This document shows positions 32,600 through 43,779 of a stretch of 64,000 nt of DNA, one piece after another; positions within the stretch are counted from its first letter, which is position 1, and every line of letters starts with the position of its first letter. Source of the stretch: Puccinia triticina (taxonomy: Eukaryota > Basidiomycota > Pucciniomycetes > Pucciniales > Pucciniaceae); contig NC_070558.1 of NCBI RefSeq assembly GCF_026914185.1, positions 3,782,001 to 3,846,000 of the forward strand, in the 5' to 3' direction. A model generated the notes under the pieces. The model was not told where the DNA came from. It saw nothing but the letters and a program-made list of their open reading frames with translations, and ran no database searches. The translations under genes and the position numbers were made by a program.

Positions 32600-35471
32600 A
32601 AACAGTGTTGGTGGTTATTAGATTTTCATGTCTATGTAAGAAGGGGGTTTAAATTTTGTGCATATAAAATGTACTCACCTTTGAAAGAAGAATGTTTTTC
32701 TTATGTGATAGTGGTTGCCCTGCTGTCTCTATGGGTTCCAGGTTGTTGCAGCACCTCAGAAATGGAGCCTACCGAGGAATTTGGAGTCTCCACACTTGGA
32801 AGAAGCCAATGGTATATCCGCTGTGCTACACTAAAAAAGTGGCCTTTTAGCGTAGCGCAGCGGTTGACCGCTACATGGCCAGAGAATAGCGCAGGAAGAA
32901 CACCGCGGCGCTACTCGCTACGTGCAGCAATTGTCCGCTACCCGCTAAATTAGCGGATAGCGGAACAGTATTATGTTCTAAACATGATTTTATGTGCTTT
33001 AAAACCCTTTTCTATTTTTTCTTGGCTCCCACATGGCATAGAGAAAAGCGGTGCTGACCGCTACATGGTTGCTTCTTTAGAGCGCTATTTTTTTCTTTTT
33101 TTTGGGGGGGGGGGGAATCAAAAAGCGCGTAGCGCAGTGATCTGCCTGATGCGCGTAGCGCAGCAACCCACAAAATCATTGCGCTAAATGCAGCACAGCT
33201 GATACACCATTGAAGAAGCCTCTCTCCAAAAATAAATTGACCCAAATTCTGGCCCCTCACATAATTTGGGACCACAAAAAAACTGTGACAGTAGATTGCC
33301 TTTTGCAACTTTATCACTGGGCCAAAAACAACGGCAATGTGCACACATTGCCTCTTTAGGTACAAAGGGGCCCCTTGGTACCAGACAAGGCAATCTGTAT
33401 ACATTGCCTACATTTTTGGCCTGGTGTATCAACTATGAGCGGGACCCAATGTCTGCATTGGGTCTTGGGACCCAATCATTTTGGGTCTTGGGGCCCAATC
33501 ATAGGGTCTTGGGACCCAATCATTTATGTCTCAGGTCTACATATCCATCTCTAAAGCAGGCCCTGAGCCGCGGCTACCTGCCCATCCACCGGCCCAGCTA
33601 TATACCGCACCACTTTTTCCAAAAAAAAAAAACAGGCACTTGGCACCGCAGTTTCCTGGCGGGTCTGGGCAGTGCTGGGTACCTTTTTACATTCTCTAAT
33701 TTGCCTGGGTTTAAATCATCCTAATTTAACTGGGATGCACTTGTCTTAACCAATTTAAAATGGGTTGATCTGAACCAATGAAACATAAACTCAAGGGGGG
33801 TACCTTGGATTTCCATTTCATCAGTTGAGTCTCAACCAAGTCTAACTCAGTGTTTTTTCTATCTTTTTTTGGAAATAGCAACTTCTTGAGGACTTGTCTG
33901 ACTTTTACATTTTTATCTCCTGCCTCAAGTAAATCTCAATTAACAGCACACCTCCTTTGCAAGTAAGCAGCCAAGCATCTCAAACTTTATATTTTTTGGG
34001 GCACAAGGGCAATGGATTCCCAAAATTCTGAATAGACAGTTTGATTCAGAAAAATACAAACTTGAAACCATCAACACAAAAAAAACTGGGCAAAAACTGT
34101 GGTCTGCAGCTGGTGATGACATTGTCCAACACCAAACTTTGCAGATTCTCTCAGGCCAAATGTCCATGATTAGTCCTCTAGTCCTGAACTCGATGCTATG
34201 CATCTCGGCCAGGCCGAATGGGTGCCCCCCCCCGGGTCGCAGCGGGGACAAAGACTTCGATAGGCTCGTTAGTTAAGCTCGTATCTGATTAAAGCGTTGA
34301 AGTGGGGCAGGGGAAAATGCTGCCCTTGAAGTCAGTGACATAAATACGTAAGCGGTTTCATTTTAGGCGCTAGGCAACCAACCCAGATGGATTCCGACTA
34401 CCGGGTCGATTGTTAGGCTTGTGCTACTGAGACGACAGCTGTGAAGTCAGGAAGATGCCCTCGATTAAGAATCGGGTACAGCACAAAGTAAATGCCCTAC
34501 GGCTGCTGGCCGTTATAAACGAAGGCTTCCTTTGATTCGGGGGGACTCCTTTTCTGATTAACAGACTCGATCCAGGCTTTATATCCCGCTTGTCCTCAAT
34601 TGAGTACCTCTTCCTAAACATTCATCTACTAATCTTACATCGTGTTGCGCTTAAATCTGCCTCAAGCCAAACTGAAAATCTGCTAGCTTAAGTTCCTTGG
34701 TTTTGTTGTTCGCTTCAAGATCGACCCGGCTCTTCCATCGTGCCCTTTGTGGTCCCGTCTCCGGTAGCGGAACTCGAGTGAAAGGCAGGTGTGGCTTAAC
34801 TTCCAAAATCTCTTGAATCCTCCATTACCTCTAACAATGGCTAACCTACGTATTTAATGGTACCGTGCGGTTCTAGGATTCATATTCCCCGTATTACGAA
34901 TTTTGCCCTCTGGAAGTCCCTTTGAAAAGAGTAAAGTTGCCGGCCAAATTTTGATAACGACCACACCTCCACCCTCCACCCTCATCCAAATTCATTCCGA
35001 CTTTAACTTCCACTGGCTGGAAACTTACTAGATTTCAGATCCGAGAAAAATATTCGCATTGAACATTATTTGTATTTTCAGATTCATTTGGATTCCTTTT
35101 GTCGCTTGTTTTTTCCCTTTGTGCTACGCCCCATCTGTTCTAGAAAGCGCTTCTTTAGCTCACCAAATCACCAAATAAACCCGTCCATCTTTTTATCAAT
35201 TCACAAAACCCTTCGGCCAACACGCCACGTGCCCGAGATTCAGGTAAGTGGTGCAAGTTTAGACTCTCGCGAATCCCGTTGGACTTTTGGAAATCACTCT
35301 CTACATATAAGGTCACCTCGTCTAACCAAGTGATCTCCTACTTCAATCTACGTCCCATTTGTCAAGCTCGAAGCTGTACTTTTTTAGGAGCACCATTCCA
35401 TTCACTTACCCACAATAGCAGTGCCCTTTCAATTTGTATCATACAATCCCTTATTTGATCTATCGTCCATT
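32600..35471. other. Gene-free, repeat-bearing DNA
   Basis: No gene recognised. Contains a block of GCGTAGCGCAGC and AGCGGATAGCGG repeats (32850-33170), a G-tract near 33103, GGGTCTTGGGACCCAATCAT direct repeats (33460-33520) and a C-tract near 34227. 34260-35471 is more gene-like in composition and should contain the promoter of the esterase gene. Confidence 0.4.
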
Positions 35472-36728
35472 ATGAGCACTCTTGCATCCGCCGCGCCCGG
35501 AGGATTATTCGAGATTGAAATTCCGGTCCAGTCTTCAGTCATACCATCAGTCCTGGACACTAGCTCTTACGAAAAGTTCAAACCGAGTACGAATAGTCAT
35601 TCACAGCGCTCGGTCTTGTTTTTCGTCCCTGAAAGTGTCCAAGGAAAACAGAACCTCCCACTTTTGATAGCTTTCCACGGTTCGACCGAAAGCGGGTCCA
35701 TCTTCCGCAGCAGGACTACTGCTATGGCTTATGATAAACTAGCGTCTGAGATGGGGTTCATCGTAGCATATCCCAGTGGTTATAAAGGTAACTGGAATGA
35801 GTAAGTGTTGATCTCCGATTTGGTAGTTTCTATGGCATAATTTGAGTCTAGTGCTCAGGAATTTCGTTTCCTCTAGCTCGCGGAAGGCGGCAGCGTATCC
35901 GGCAAAGGTCGAGAATGTCGACGACGTTGGATTCACCAAGTCAATCATTCAATACTCGGCCAAGAATTGGGCTACCTGCCCGCAGCGTACCCTCATAGCC
36001 GGTTACTCCAACGGTGGACACATGTGTTATCGTCTTGCACTCGAGCTCGGCTCACGCTACATTGCCGGAGTGGCTATCCATTGCGCTAACCTTCCGACGG
36101 ATGAGAACTCGGATTGTCTCACTCTTCTCAATGATGCTGTGCCGATTTGCATTGTTAATGGAACTGCAGGTGAGTTTTTCCTCCTCTGCAAGACTCTTCC
36201 AATCCATTGAGCTGATGAACTCCCTGTTGCTCCCAGACCCCGTCAACCCATGGGGCGGCGGAGAAGTTACTCTCAGCCATGCACCTGTTCCTGGGGGCTC
36301 AGTCGGATCCCGTGGTTCACATCAGAGCGCTGTCGAAACTGCGGATTACTTTGCTGGTCGGTTCTTGGATTTGGGCGTTGAACTCGAATTAGAGGAAATA
36401 GAGGATATGGACGAGGTTCAAGATGTTCGACAGTTTCGCAACCCCCGTAACGACAAGGTTTATGTGAAGTTACTTGCCATGATCGGTGAAGGGCACTACG
36501 TACCAGTTGCTAGTGGTGAAAAGAAAGCTCTGGTAATTGGTCCTCGTCGAGGTGCTGTTCATGCGCCCCGTGAAGGTACGTACTTTTAACTATTACAAGC
36601 GATGCAAGTCCTTAAACTGGATCTCTAAGGCTTCAACTGACATGTAATTCAACTCTTCTGTAGTCCTTCGATTTTTCGCCGAAAACACCACGTGTTTTGA
36701 AGACTCGTACTCAGAGGGTGACAACTGA
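35472..36728 (+). CDS. Alpha/beta-hydrolase, PHB-depolymerase/feruloyl-esterase type
   Basis: Probably hydrolyses an ester bond; substrate unknown. Four exons, 35472-35800, 35877-36169, 36237-36575 and 36664-36728, with introns of 76, 67 and 88 nt that all keep frame, give 341 residues. Family signs: LPLLIAFHGSTESGSIFR (HG oxyanion motif), GFIVAYPSGYKGNWND, nucleophile Ser154 in AGYSNGGHMCYRLA, Asp208 in NGTADPVNPWGGG and His294 in IGEGHYVP. The spacing fits a Ser-Asp-His triad. No signal peptide is visible, unlike most secreted fungal feruloyl esterases, so it may be intracellular. An acidic insert (ELELEEIEDMDEVQD) precedes the His. The ATG at 35472 is the first in frame before a conserved-looking N-terminus; a more upstream start is not excluded. 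Confidence 0.88.
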
Positions 36729-39700
36729 ACTCAAGCCAACTTCAAGTTACCGCCGACGATTACTTCTCAACGAATATTAATATCCCTTCTTGACAACTAA
36801 ATTTTAAATGCGGACGACTTCTGATTGCGGCGACGACTCCGCTTCGGCCTTCTGACAGGAATATCGGAACGTTGCATGAACTATGCGTCAGAAAAGAAGA
36901 CGAAAAGCACAAAAGGAGAAAAAAAATGTGTATAAAAGTAAATAGACGAACAATTACCTTTCTTCGTACTCATTGTGGCAGATCAATAATTGTGCCCGGT
37001 GCCTCCTCTCGCCTCACTCTTTCTCTTTCCCAGACAGTTTCTCCGTAAATAGGTTTTAAATTCTGGTTGTCCGCTGTTGACTTTAATTTTTAGTGTCAAT
37101 ATTCCAACCCTTAATGACACGACCGGGCCTCGGATTTTGTGAATATTTAATTAAACCTACTGTATATTGTGTCTTAGATTGGCTTACTTGTTTAGATAAA
37201 CAAGTACTTGCTCAGATTTGTATATATATGTGTAAACGTTCTGGCTAGATCACTAGTGATCTGGGAATTAACATTTCAAAAGAAATCGAGATTACGCTTG
37301 TGAAATCAATCATTCAAGAACGAAAAATCAAGGGAGATACTAATTTCATCAGAAAAATATCCTACTCTATTATGCTCATTTGAACTTTGGTACCACTCTG
37401 GAGAATTTGGCTGAATTTGGTACATCTACTCCATTACATTGTGATACAATTGGGCATAAGCTAGACGGAGAAATCTGCCACTGGGCCAAGCGCGGTCGAG
37501 CGCAGCACAGTGGAGCAAGGGAAAATAAGCATGGAAAAGTCTCTTGATTCGGCGGCAGAGTGGGTTTCCTGAGGGTCTGAGGGATTGTGAAGAAGGGGCC
37601 AGGAGCATGAGAGTTGTTCTTGATGTGTGATATGGTTGTTATTTGTGGTTGCTGGTTGTCTTGGTAGATCAGAAATGGCTTACCACATTAGTGGTGGGTG
37701 CCAGAAAAACTGAAACAAATACCATACATGGAGACTGAGTGTATATGGTAAAATCCAAGTATATCAAAGTCTCAGAATTGTACAAAAAAAATTCAAGGGT
37801 TCACCCTACAAAATGACCAAATAAAAAAAAAAAATCAAGGGTTTCCCCTCCAACAAAACAGACAGACCAATTCAGAGACCACCATCATTCATCAAAATCA
37901 TAATAAAAAACAAGGCCACTAAACAAAACAATATGACAAGCCCGCACCCTGCCACCAAACGTCAGCAAGCTGACATACCGTGGCCCACCGCCCATCCCTG
38001 TCTAGCAGGGTCAAAAAGCGGTGAGAGAAAGACCTCCAGCCCGTAAGCACAGGGGGGTCCACGAGTAGCGCCCCGCCAAACTGCGCAAATGCAACAGCAA
38101 ATGGGGGTGAGACAACCCCCGGCTGGAAGCCAGCCCGGGGAGTCGCCTGATGAAATTGGAATGCCAGCGGTCATCTTTTATACCCATTGTCGTCTTCCAC
38201 TCCGCCCACCCCCTCACTGACACTTCTCCATCCTCGCAAAGCTTTCAGGATCTCTGTGGATTCAAAAAATATGGTTATCTGAACTGTGGATTCCCAAGAT
38301 ATCTCTTCTATTTTTCGAAAAGTGCTGGTAGTGGAGGTTTCATGGCTCTCCTTTGGGTACAAGGGAGGATGCTATGTAGCATTTTATACAGGGGAGAGGG
38401 TTGGGGGTACTCCCCGTGGTCGTACATACTAACTAGGGTTGTTGGCACCACCTTTTTGCAAGGTGCTTGCCTACATGGCCGGTGTTGTTTGAAGTCCAAT
38501 TTGAACCATTTTTTCTTTCCCTGAACTTGAGTTTGACCCTGCAGCAGCAGGGGATGTTGATTTGTGAGCACGCGGTTCAAATTTTCCAAAAACGGCCCAG
38601 CATGCAGACTGCTCACCACCTATAAGCTAGTTTCATTACGGCCCAACTGATGGTAATCCATAGGACTGTTAATCTGTTTGGTCAACACATTGGGTTCTAT
38701 GATGCTCTTTAGGCAGCAAATATTAACCCATAGCCCTGTCAGATGTTGTGTGGTCATAGCAGTGGGATATAGTCACATGGTAAACAATAAAGTGGTTTGA
38801 ACAAGTCATGCTCATTGTGCAAATCTCTCAAAAATTATAAAGAGCCAGTGTCTATCCTCATAGTCAAATGCTCTTGAATGGCTGCTGAGACGCACTCTTG
38901 ATTGCGTACTTGTTCAAGACTTTTCTTTAAATTCAAATTTTTAGCTGGGAATTTGTGTAAATACAAGCTCTTCAATGATCAAATCAATGGTAAATAGTCA
39001 ATATTAAATGAGAGAAAAACATGAGAATATCTGATGGGATATACTGGATGAGCTGTATTCAAATTTTAATTTGTCCAGTCTTGAAAGGGGGATCCCATGC
39101 CCTGATTGGGCTTGAGAGGATGCGGGAGCAAGAAAAACGGAGAAGGGATAATGAAGAATTTATGAGGGTGAGGGGGGAGGGGATTAGAGCAAGGCACAAA
39201 GGAGGGGAGAGGATGAGAGCCAGAGGGGATAGGGTGGGATGGAGGGAAAGGTAAGGGTGTGAGAGGGGGATTTGGTGGAGGCAAGGGGATGCAGATGGAG
39301 GTAAAGGGATGGAGGCAAAGGGATGGAGGCAAGGGGATGAGAGCAATAGGGACAGGAACAGAGGAGGGGAAGGACTTGATATGTTGGATTCTGAAACAGA
39401 TTATGTCACACCTTCTATTCACAGGCATGGTTGCTTGCTTCATTCATGGTGTGATATTTGGCTTTCAGTTCTCTAACTTATTGCCAAGGCCTTATTCAAT
39501 GGGAAAATGGGGTTGTGAAAGTTTGACTGACATCATTCTGCCAAATTCACTGATCTGAACAGGTCTGCAATGGGGGGAGCACATTTCTGCCACCTCTCCA
39601 ATGACTGAAGTTTATCTGTTCCCAGGACCACTTTTACTGATTTGTGGTCTTGGAAGTATCTCTTACAAAGCTGTGTTTCTGAATAAGGCCGTCAAATAGG

Positions 39701-40444
39701 CAGCCTGACACCAATCCTTAAGCAATGAAAGTTAGTGTGGCAGGGAAAAAAGTTCAGCCTCAATCATGGAGGGTTTTTTTTGCATCATTTTTTATACCCC
39801 ACTTCATGGCTTTTTTGTATGGTATGTTACACAAAAAAATACAGAGGAAGAATGGCTTCATCTTCATCTTATATTTATTCCCTCATATCTAAACGGATGT
39901 ACTTCGCGCACTGCGAAAAACTCGTTGCGCACTGCAGGGGGTGTCCACTTGACGTCCCGGCCACAGTGCGCGGTAGCTCAAAACGCTTCAAGCACTGCAA
40001 ACCCAAAACTATGAAATTCTCACTTTTTTTCTGCCAGCCGGCAGAGGGGATTTATCTTGCTCCTCCATCAAATTCTTGGAGGATTTGGAGCCCTCAGCTG
40101 GACACAAAAAAATGATGAAAAATAAACACAAAAAATAACCTGAGCGCAGGCTCCTGCTCCCCCGGGAGCGCTCCTCCGGGGCTTTCAACCTGCCAAATAC
40201 TCACGGATTGGGTACACAGCCCCTCGAAAACAAAGTTTGAGGGGCAGAAGCTCCGGCTGCCGTACCGATGGCCGGCACAGCCCGGTCATTAAGCGGCGTC
40301 TACACACTGGATCCCCCGAAGACCGGCCAGGTGCAGTGCAGATTACCGGTCATCAAGGGGAATATGTACTCCTCTCAAATTGGTGCCGTTATTGTTGCGG
40401 TAACGGCAACAATTTTTTAGTTGTATTATTTTCTTATTTTTTCA
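36729..40444. other. Long gene-free stretch with low-complexity DNA
   Basis: No gene recognised. 39100-39380 is a purine-rich GGGGATGAGAG-type tract. 39893-39990 resembles the outer end of the following palindrome (TACTTCGCGCACTGCG). 40250-40370 has isolated GACCGG units. Reading frames here are short or low-complexity. Confidence 0.45.
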
Positions 40445-40863
40445 GACTTACTGCGCGCACTGCAGAAAACTCTTTGCACACTGTGAGGGTCGTCGTCTTG
40501 ACGTCCAGCCCCCAGTGCGCGCTTCTTCCACGGCTCTTCGCGCATTGCATTTTCCCCCGAAAAATCAGCTGGCATTTCTTGAGATATTTTTTGATGAATC
40601 AATAGAATGGCTTTTTATGATCCCCCAAAAAAATAATCAAGTCATTTAGGGGTCTCCTTGAGCATAGAGAAAATTGACATGAAAAAAATCATATTTTAAC
40701 GCAACAAGCAGTTAAAAAACCACTTCCTGCAACCCAGTAGCCACAAAAACTTCATAGTACAATAGTGCATGTGCAATTTCACAGCCTGATAATTTTCAGA
40801 ATTTTCACCAGCTTTCCTGTAGCTCAAATAGGTATTGTGTTCATTATTTTATGTATATGTATA

Positions 40864-40925
40864 ACTTTTTGGTTACACACCAAAGGCACAAAATACTTTT
40901 TGGTTACACACCAAAGGCACAAAAT
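40864..40925. repeat. 31-bp tandem duplication in the left arm
   Basis: ACTTTTTGGTTACACACCAA... occurs at 40864 and again at 40895; the right arm has only a single counterpart, so it arose after the palindrome formed. Confidence 0.7.
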
Positions 40926-41230
40926 TTTGAGAGCACAGAGAAATATGCTTCAAACTAATTCCCTGAAATTCCTAGCAATAGTGTGTCATTATAAAATGAG
41001 ATATAAGGGGTGCGCGGCAGGCTTAGTAGGAAAACTACTGCTAACTGTATAGCTTTTTTGTTACACACCCAAACAGTCCCAAAATGTCAGAAATGTTTTC
41101 ATTGTAGATATTCTCCGCGCCATCAATTTCTTGGCAATAGTGTGTCATGATAACATGAAATGTAGTGCGGCGGGCTTAGTAGGAAAATGACTGCTAACTT
41201 ATCTCATGTTTAATGACACACTATTGCTAA

Positions 41231-42333
41231 GGGCCTGTACCATAGCTTTCCGCGGATTCACACCTCGGATTCCGAGCCGCCAAAAATACCGGTTTGTCAG
41301 GATTATTTTCCCTGCACGGTTTCCCCGAGCTCAAAATCCGACCTGCTCCAAAAGGCGTACCATGGGACCACGGATTCATCAACAACTACCGGTCACCGGT
41401 ACTGACCGGTCAGCCAGAGCGGTACACACCGGCCATCGGGAACGTATTCCCCTCGATGGCAGGTCCGTTCGGTCATTGAGGGCTCCCTTCAATGGGCTGT
41501 CCTCTTGGTCATCAAGATGAGTATACACTCCTCAAGATGACCGGAACGAACCGGTCATCGAGAGGAGTATGTACTCCTTAAGATGACCGGAACAAACCGG
41601 TCATCGGGAGGAGTATGTACTCCTCTAGATGGCCGGAATGAACCGGTCATCGGGAGGAGTGCATACCCTCTCAATGATCGGAACGAACCGGTCATCAATC
41701 TACTCCTCAAGATGACCGGTTCGTTCCGGTCGTCTTGAGGAGTACATCTTTCTCTCGATGACCGGTTCGTTCCGGATCTTGGGGAGTTACTCCTCTCGAT
41801 GACCGGAACGAACCGGTCATCTCGAGAAGTACATCTTCTTCTCGATGACCGGAACAAACCGGTCATCGAGAATGTGGCGATTGACTATTGATGGTCGGTA
41901 CAGACCGGTCATCAACGGAGGTGTGGACTCCTATCAATCACCGGTCTCCACCGGCCATTGAGGGTGTAGAACCTACTGACCAGCCATCGGTGGAGGGTGT
42001 ATGCACTCCGCTCGATGACTGGCTTCGGCCGGCCATCGAGGGTGTAGTGAGCTGCTCTCGATGGCCGGTACTCACTCCATGGGTAGGGGAGGCGATACGA
42101 GGATGTGCTGTGTATCTGATGGTGCGGGTGGCTGGGGAAGGCGTACATAATCCGAGGTGAAAAAAATAGGTCCGACCTATTTTTCCAAACTGAGGAAAAC
42201 AGACCATTTTCCTCGGATTATGAGGACGCCAATTAGGCGCTATGGTACTCCGGATTCTGGGTCGCTCGGATTTCACAGAAAGTTACGAATCCCGGGTGAG
42301 ATCCTTGGAATCCGCAGGCTATGGTACAGGCCC
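41231..42333. mobile_element. PIF/Harbinger-like non-autonomous element with satellite core
   Basis: Ends are inverted repeats GGGCCTGTACCATAGC...GCTATGGTACAGGCCC, flanked by TAA on both sides (41228-41230 and 42334-42336). A 3-bp TWA duplication and a GGGCCTGT end fit PIF/Harbinger elements. The interior (41390-42070) is the GATGACCGGTCATC satellite with GGAGTATGTACTCC linkers. It encodes nothing. Inserted at the centre of the larger palindrome. Confidence 0.75.
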
Positions 42334-43153
42334 TAAGAGCTTTATGGCGCGGATAATATGCAAACTTCAAACATTCCTGAAAATTTGAGACTGTTTCAGC
42401 ATGTAAAAAAAAATCTATACATGTAGCAGCCATTTTCCTACTAAGCCCGCCGCACACCCCTTATATCTCATGTTATCATGACACGCTATTGCCAAGAAAT
42501 TTATGGCGCGGATATTATCCACAATGAAAAAAATTTCTGAAATTTTGGGACTGTTTGGGTGTGTAACAAAAAAGCTATACAGTTAGCAGTAATTTTCCTA
42601 CTAAGCCTACCGCGCACCCCTTATATCTCATTTTATAATGACACAATATTGCTAGGAATTTCAGGGAATTAATTTGAAGCATATTTCTCTGTTCTCTCAA
42701 AATTTTGTGCCCTTAGTGTGTGTAACAAAAAAGTTATACATATACGCAAAATAATAAACGCAATACCTATTTGAGCTACAGGAAAGCTGGTGAAAATTCT
42801 GAAAATTATCAGGCTGTGAAATTGCACATGCAATATTGTACTGTGAAGTTTTTGTGGCTACTGGGTTGCAGGAAGTGGATTTTTAAATGCTTCTTGCGTT
42901 AAAATATGATTTTTTTCATGTCAATTTTCTCTAGGCTCAAGAAGACCCCTAAATGACTCAATCATTTTTTTGGGGGATCATAAAAAGCCATTCTATTAAT
43001 TCATCAAAAAATATCTCAAGAAATGCAAGCCGATTTTTCGGGGGAAAATGCAGTGCGCGAAGAGCCGTGGCAGAAGCGCGCACTGGGGGCTGGACGTCAG
43101 GACAACGACCCCCACAGTGCGCGAAGAGTTTTCCGCAGTGCGCGAAGTAAGTC

Positions 43154-43779
43154 CGTATTTTTTTCCTGACTTATTAGACCTATTATATTATCCCCCGCGA
43201 TCTTAGGGGGATAACACAGTATTTTTGCCCATCTTCCAGCACTTTCACGCCAGATAACGCGGTTAGCGCGCGTCGTTTGCGTTGTTTTTCGCGGTTTTGA
43301 GGGGGAAAGCCTCCTTTGTTACGTTATCCAAAGTACGTGCGCAGGCACATTTCACCAAGCAAAAACAACACATTATCTGGTAACAGTGGGAAGTCACGGT
43401 AAAAAAATCCATCTGGATAACATAACTTCAGTAACTTCATTCTCCTCAGGAGGAAGTTGAATGTTTTGTTGCTCTGATTACGTCAGAACCAAGAAACCAG
43501 AGAAAGAAACTTTTGAAGCTGTGGTTGCCTCCACATCATGGAGAGCTTACAATCTGTAGAAAAATGGGGAAGAAGGAGGAGATGAGAGATTACTGGAAAA
43601 AGAGTGATTTGCTTGAAAAATCAAGTTCCTCCTGTGCCAAAGATCACCGCTTGCGGGCGCAGCAGGGACTGCGTTGAGCCCATTTTTGAGATTTTCGGGG
43701 CCCCGGGTGTGCGCGCCTCTACGCCAATGGTCCCCTTCTTGCGACAACTTCAGTCTCCAGCCAGCAACCAACATCCCCA
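43154..43779. other. Intergenic, upstream of the zinc-finger gene
   Basis: No gene recognised; GTTATC and GCGCG-containing DNA, then the probable promoter and leader of the gene starting at 43780. Confidence 0.4.

Larger units (their letters stand above)
40445..43153. repeat. 2.7-kb imperfect palindrome (large foldback)
   Basis: Left arm 40445-41227 and right arm 42337-43153 are reverse complements over about 800 bp, starting from GACTTACTGCGCGCACTGC and ending GCGCGAAGTAAGTC. Each arm contains diverged tandem units of about 150-160 bp (CCTACTAAGCCCGCCGCACACCCCTT, with TTTTTTGTTACACACC). Between them is the element 41231-42333. No coding capacity. The outer ends look like TIRs of a foldback transposon, but I could not define a target duplication. 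Confidence 0.8.

Noticed and set aside
39066..39443. Pro/Leu-rich minus-strand frame of 125 codons
   Set aside because: Translation of a simple GGGGATGAG-type repeat tract.
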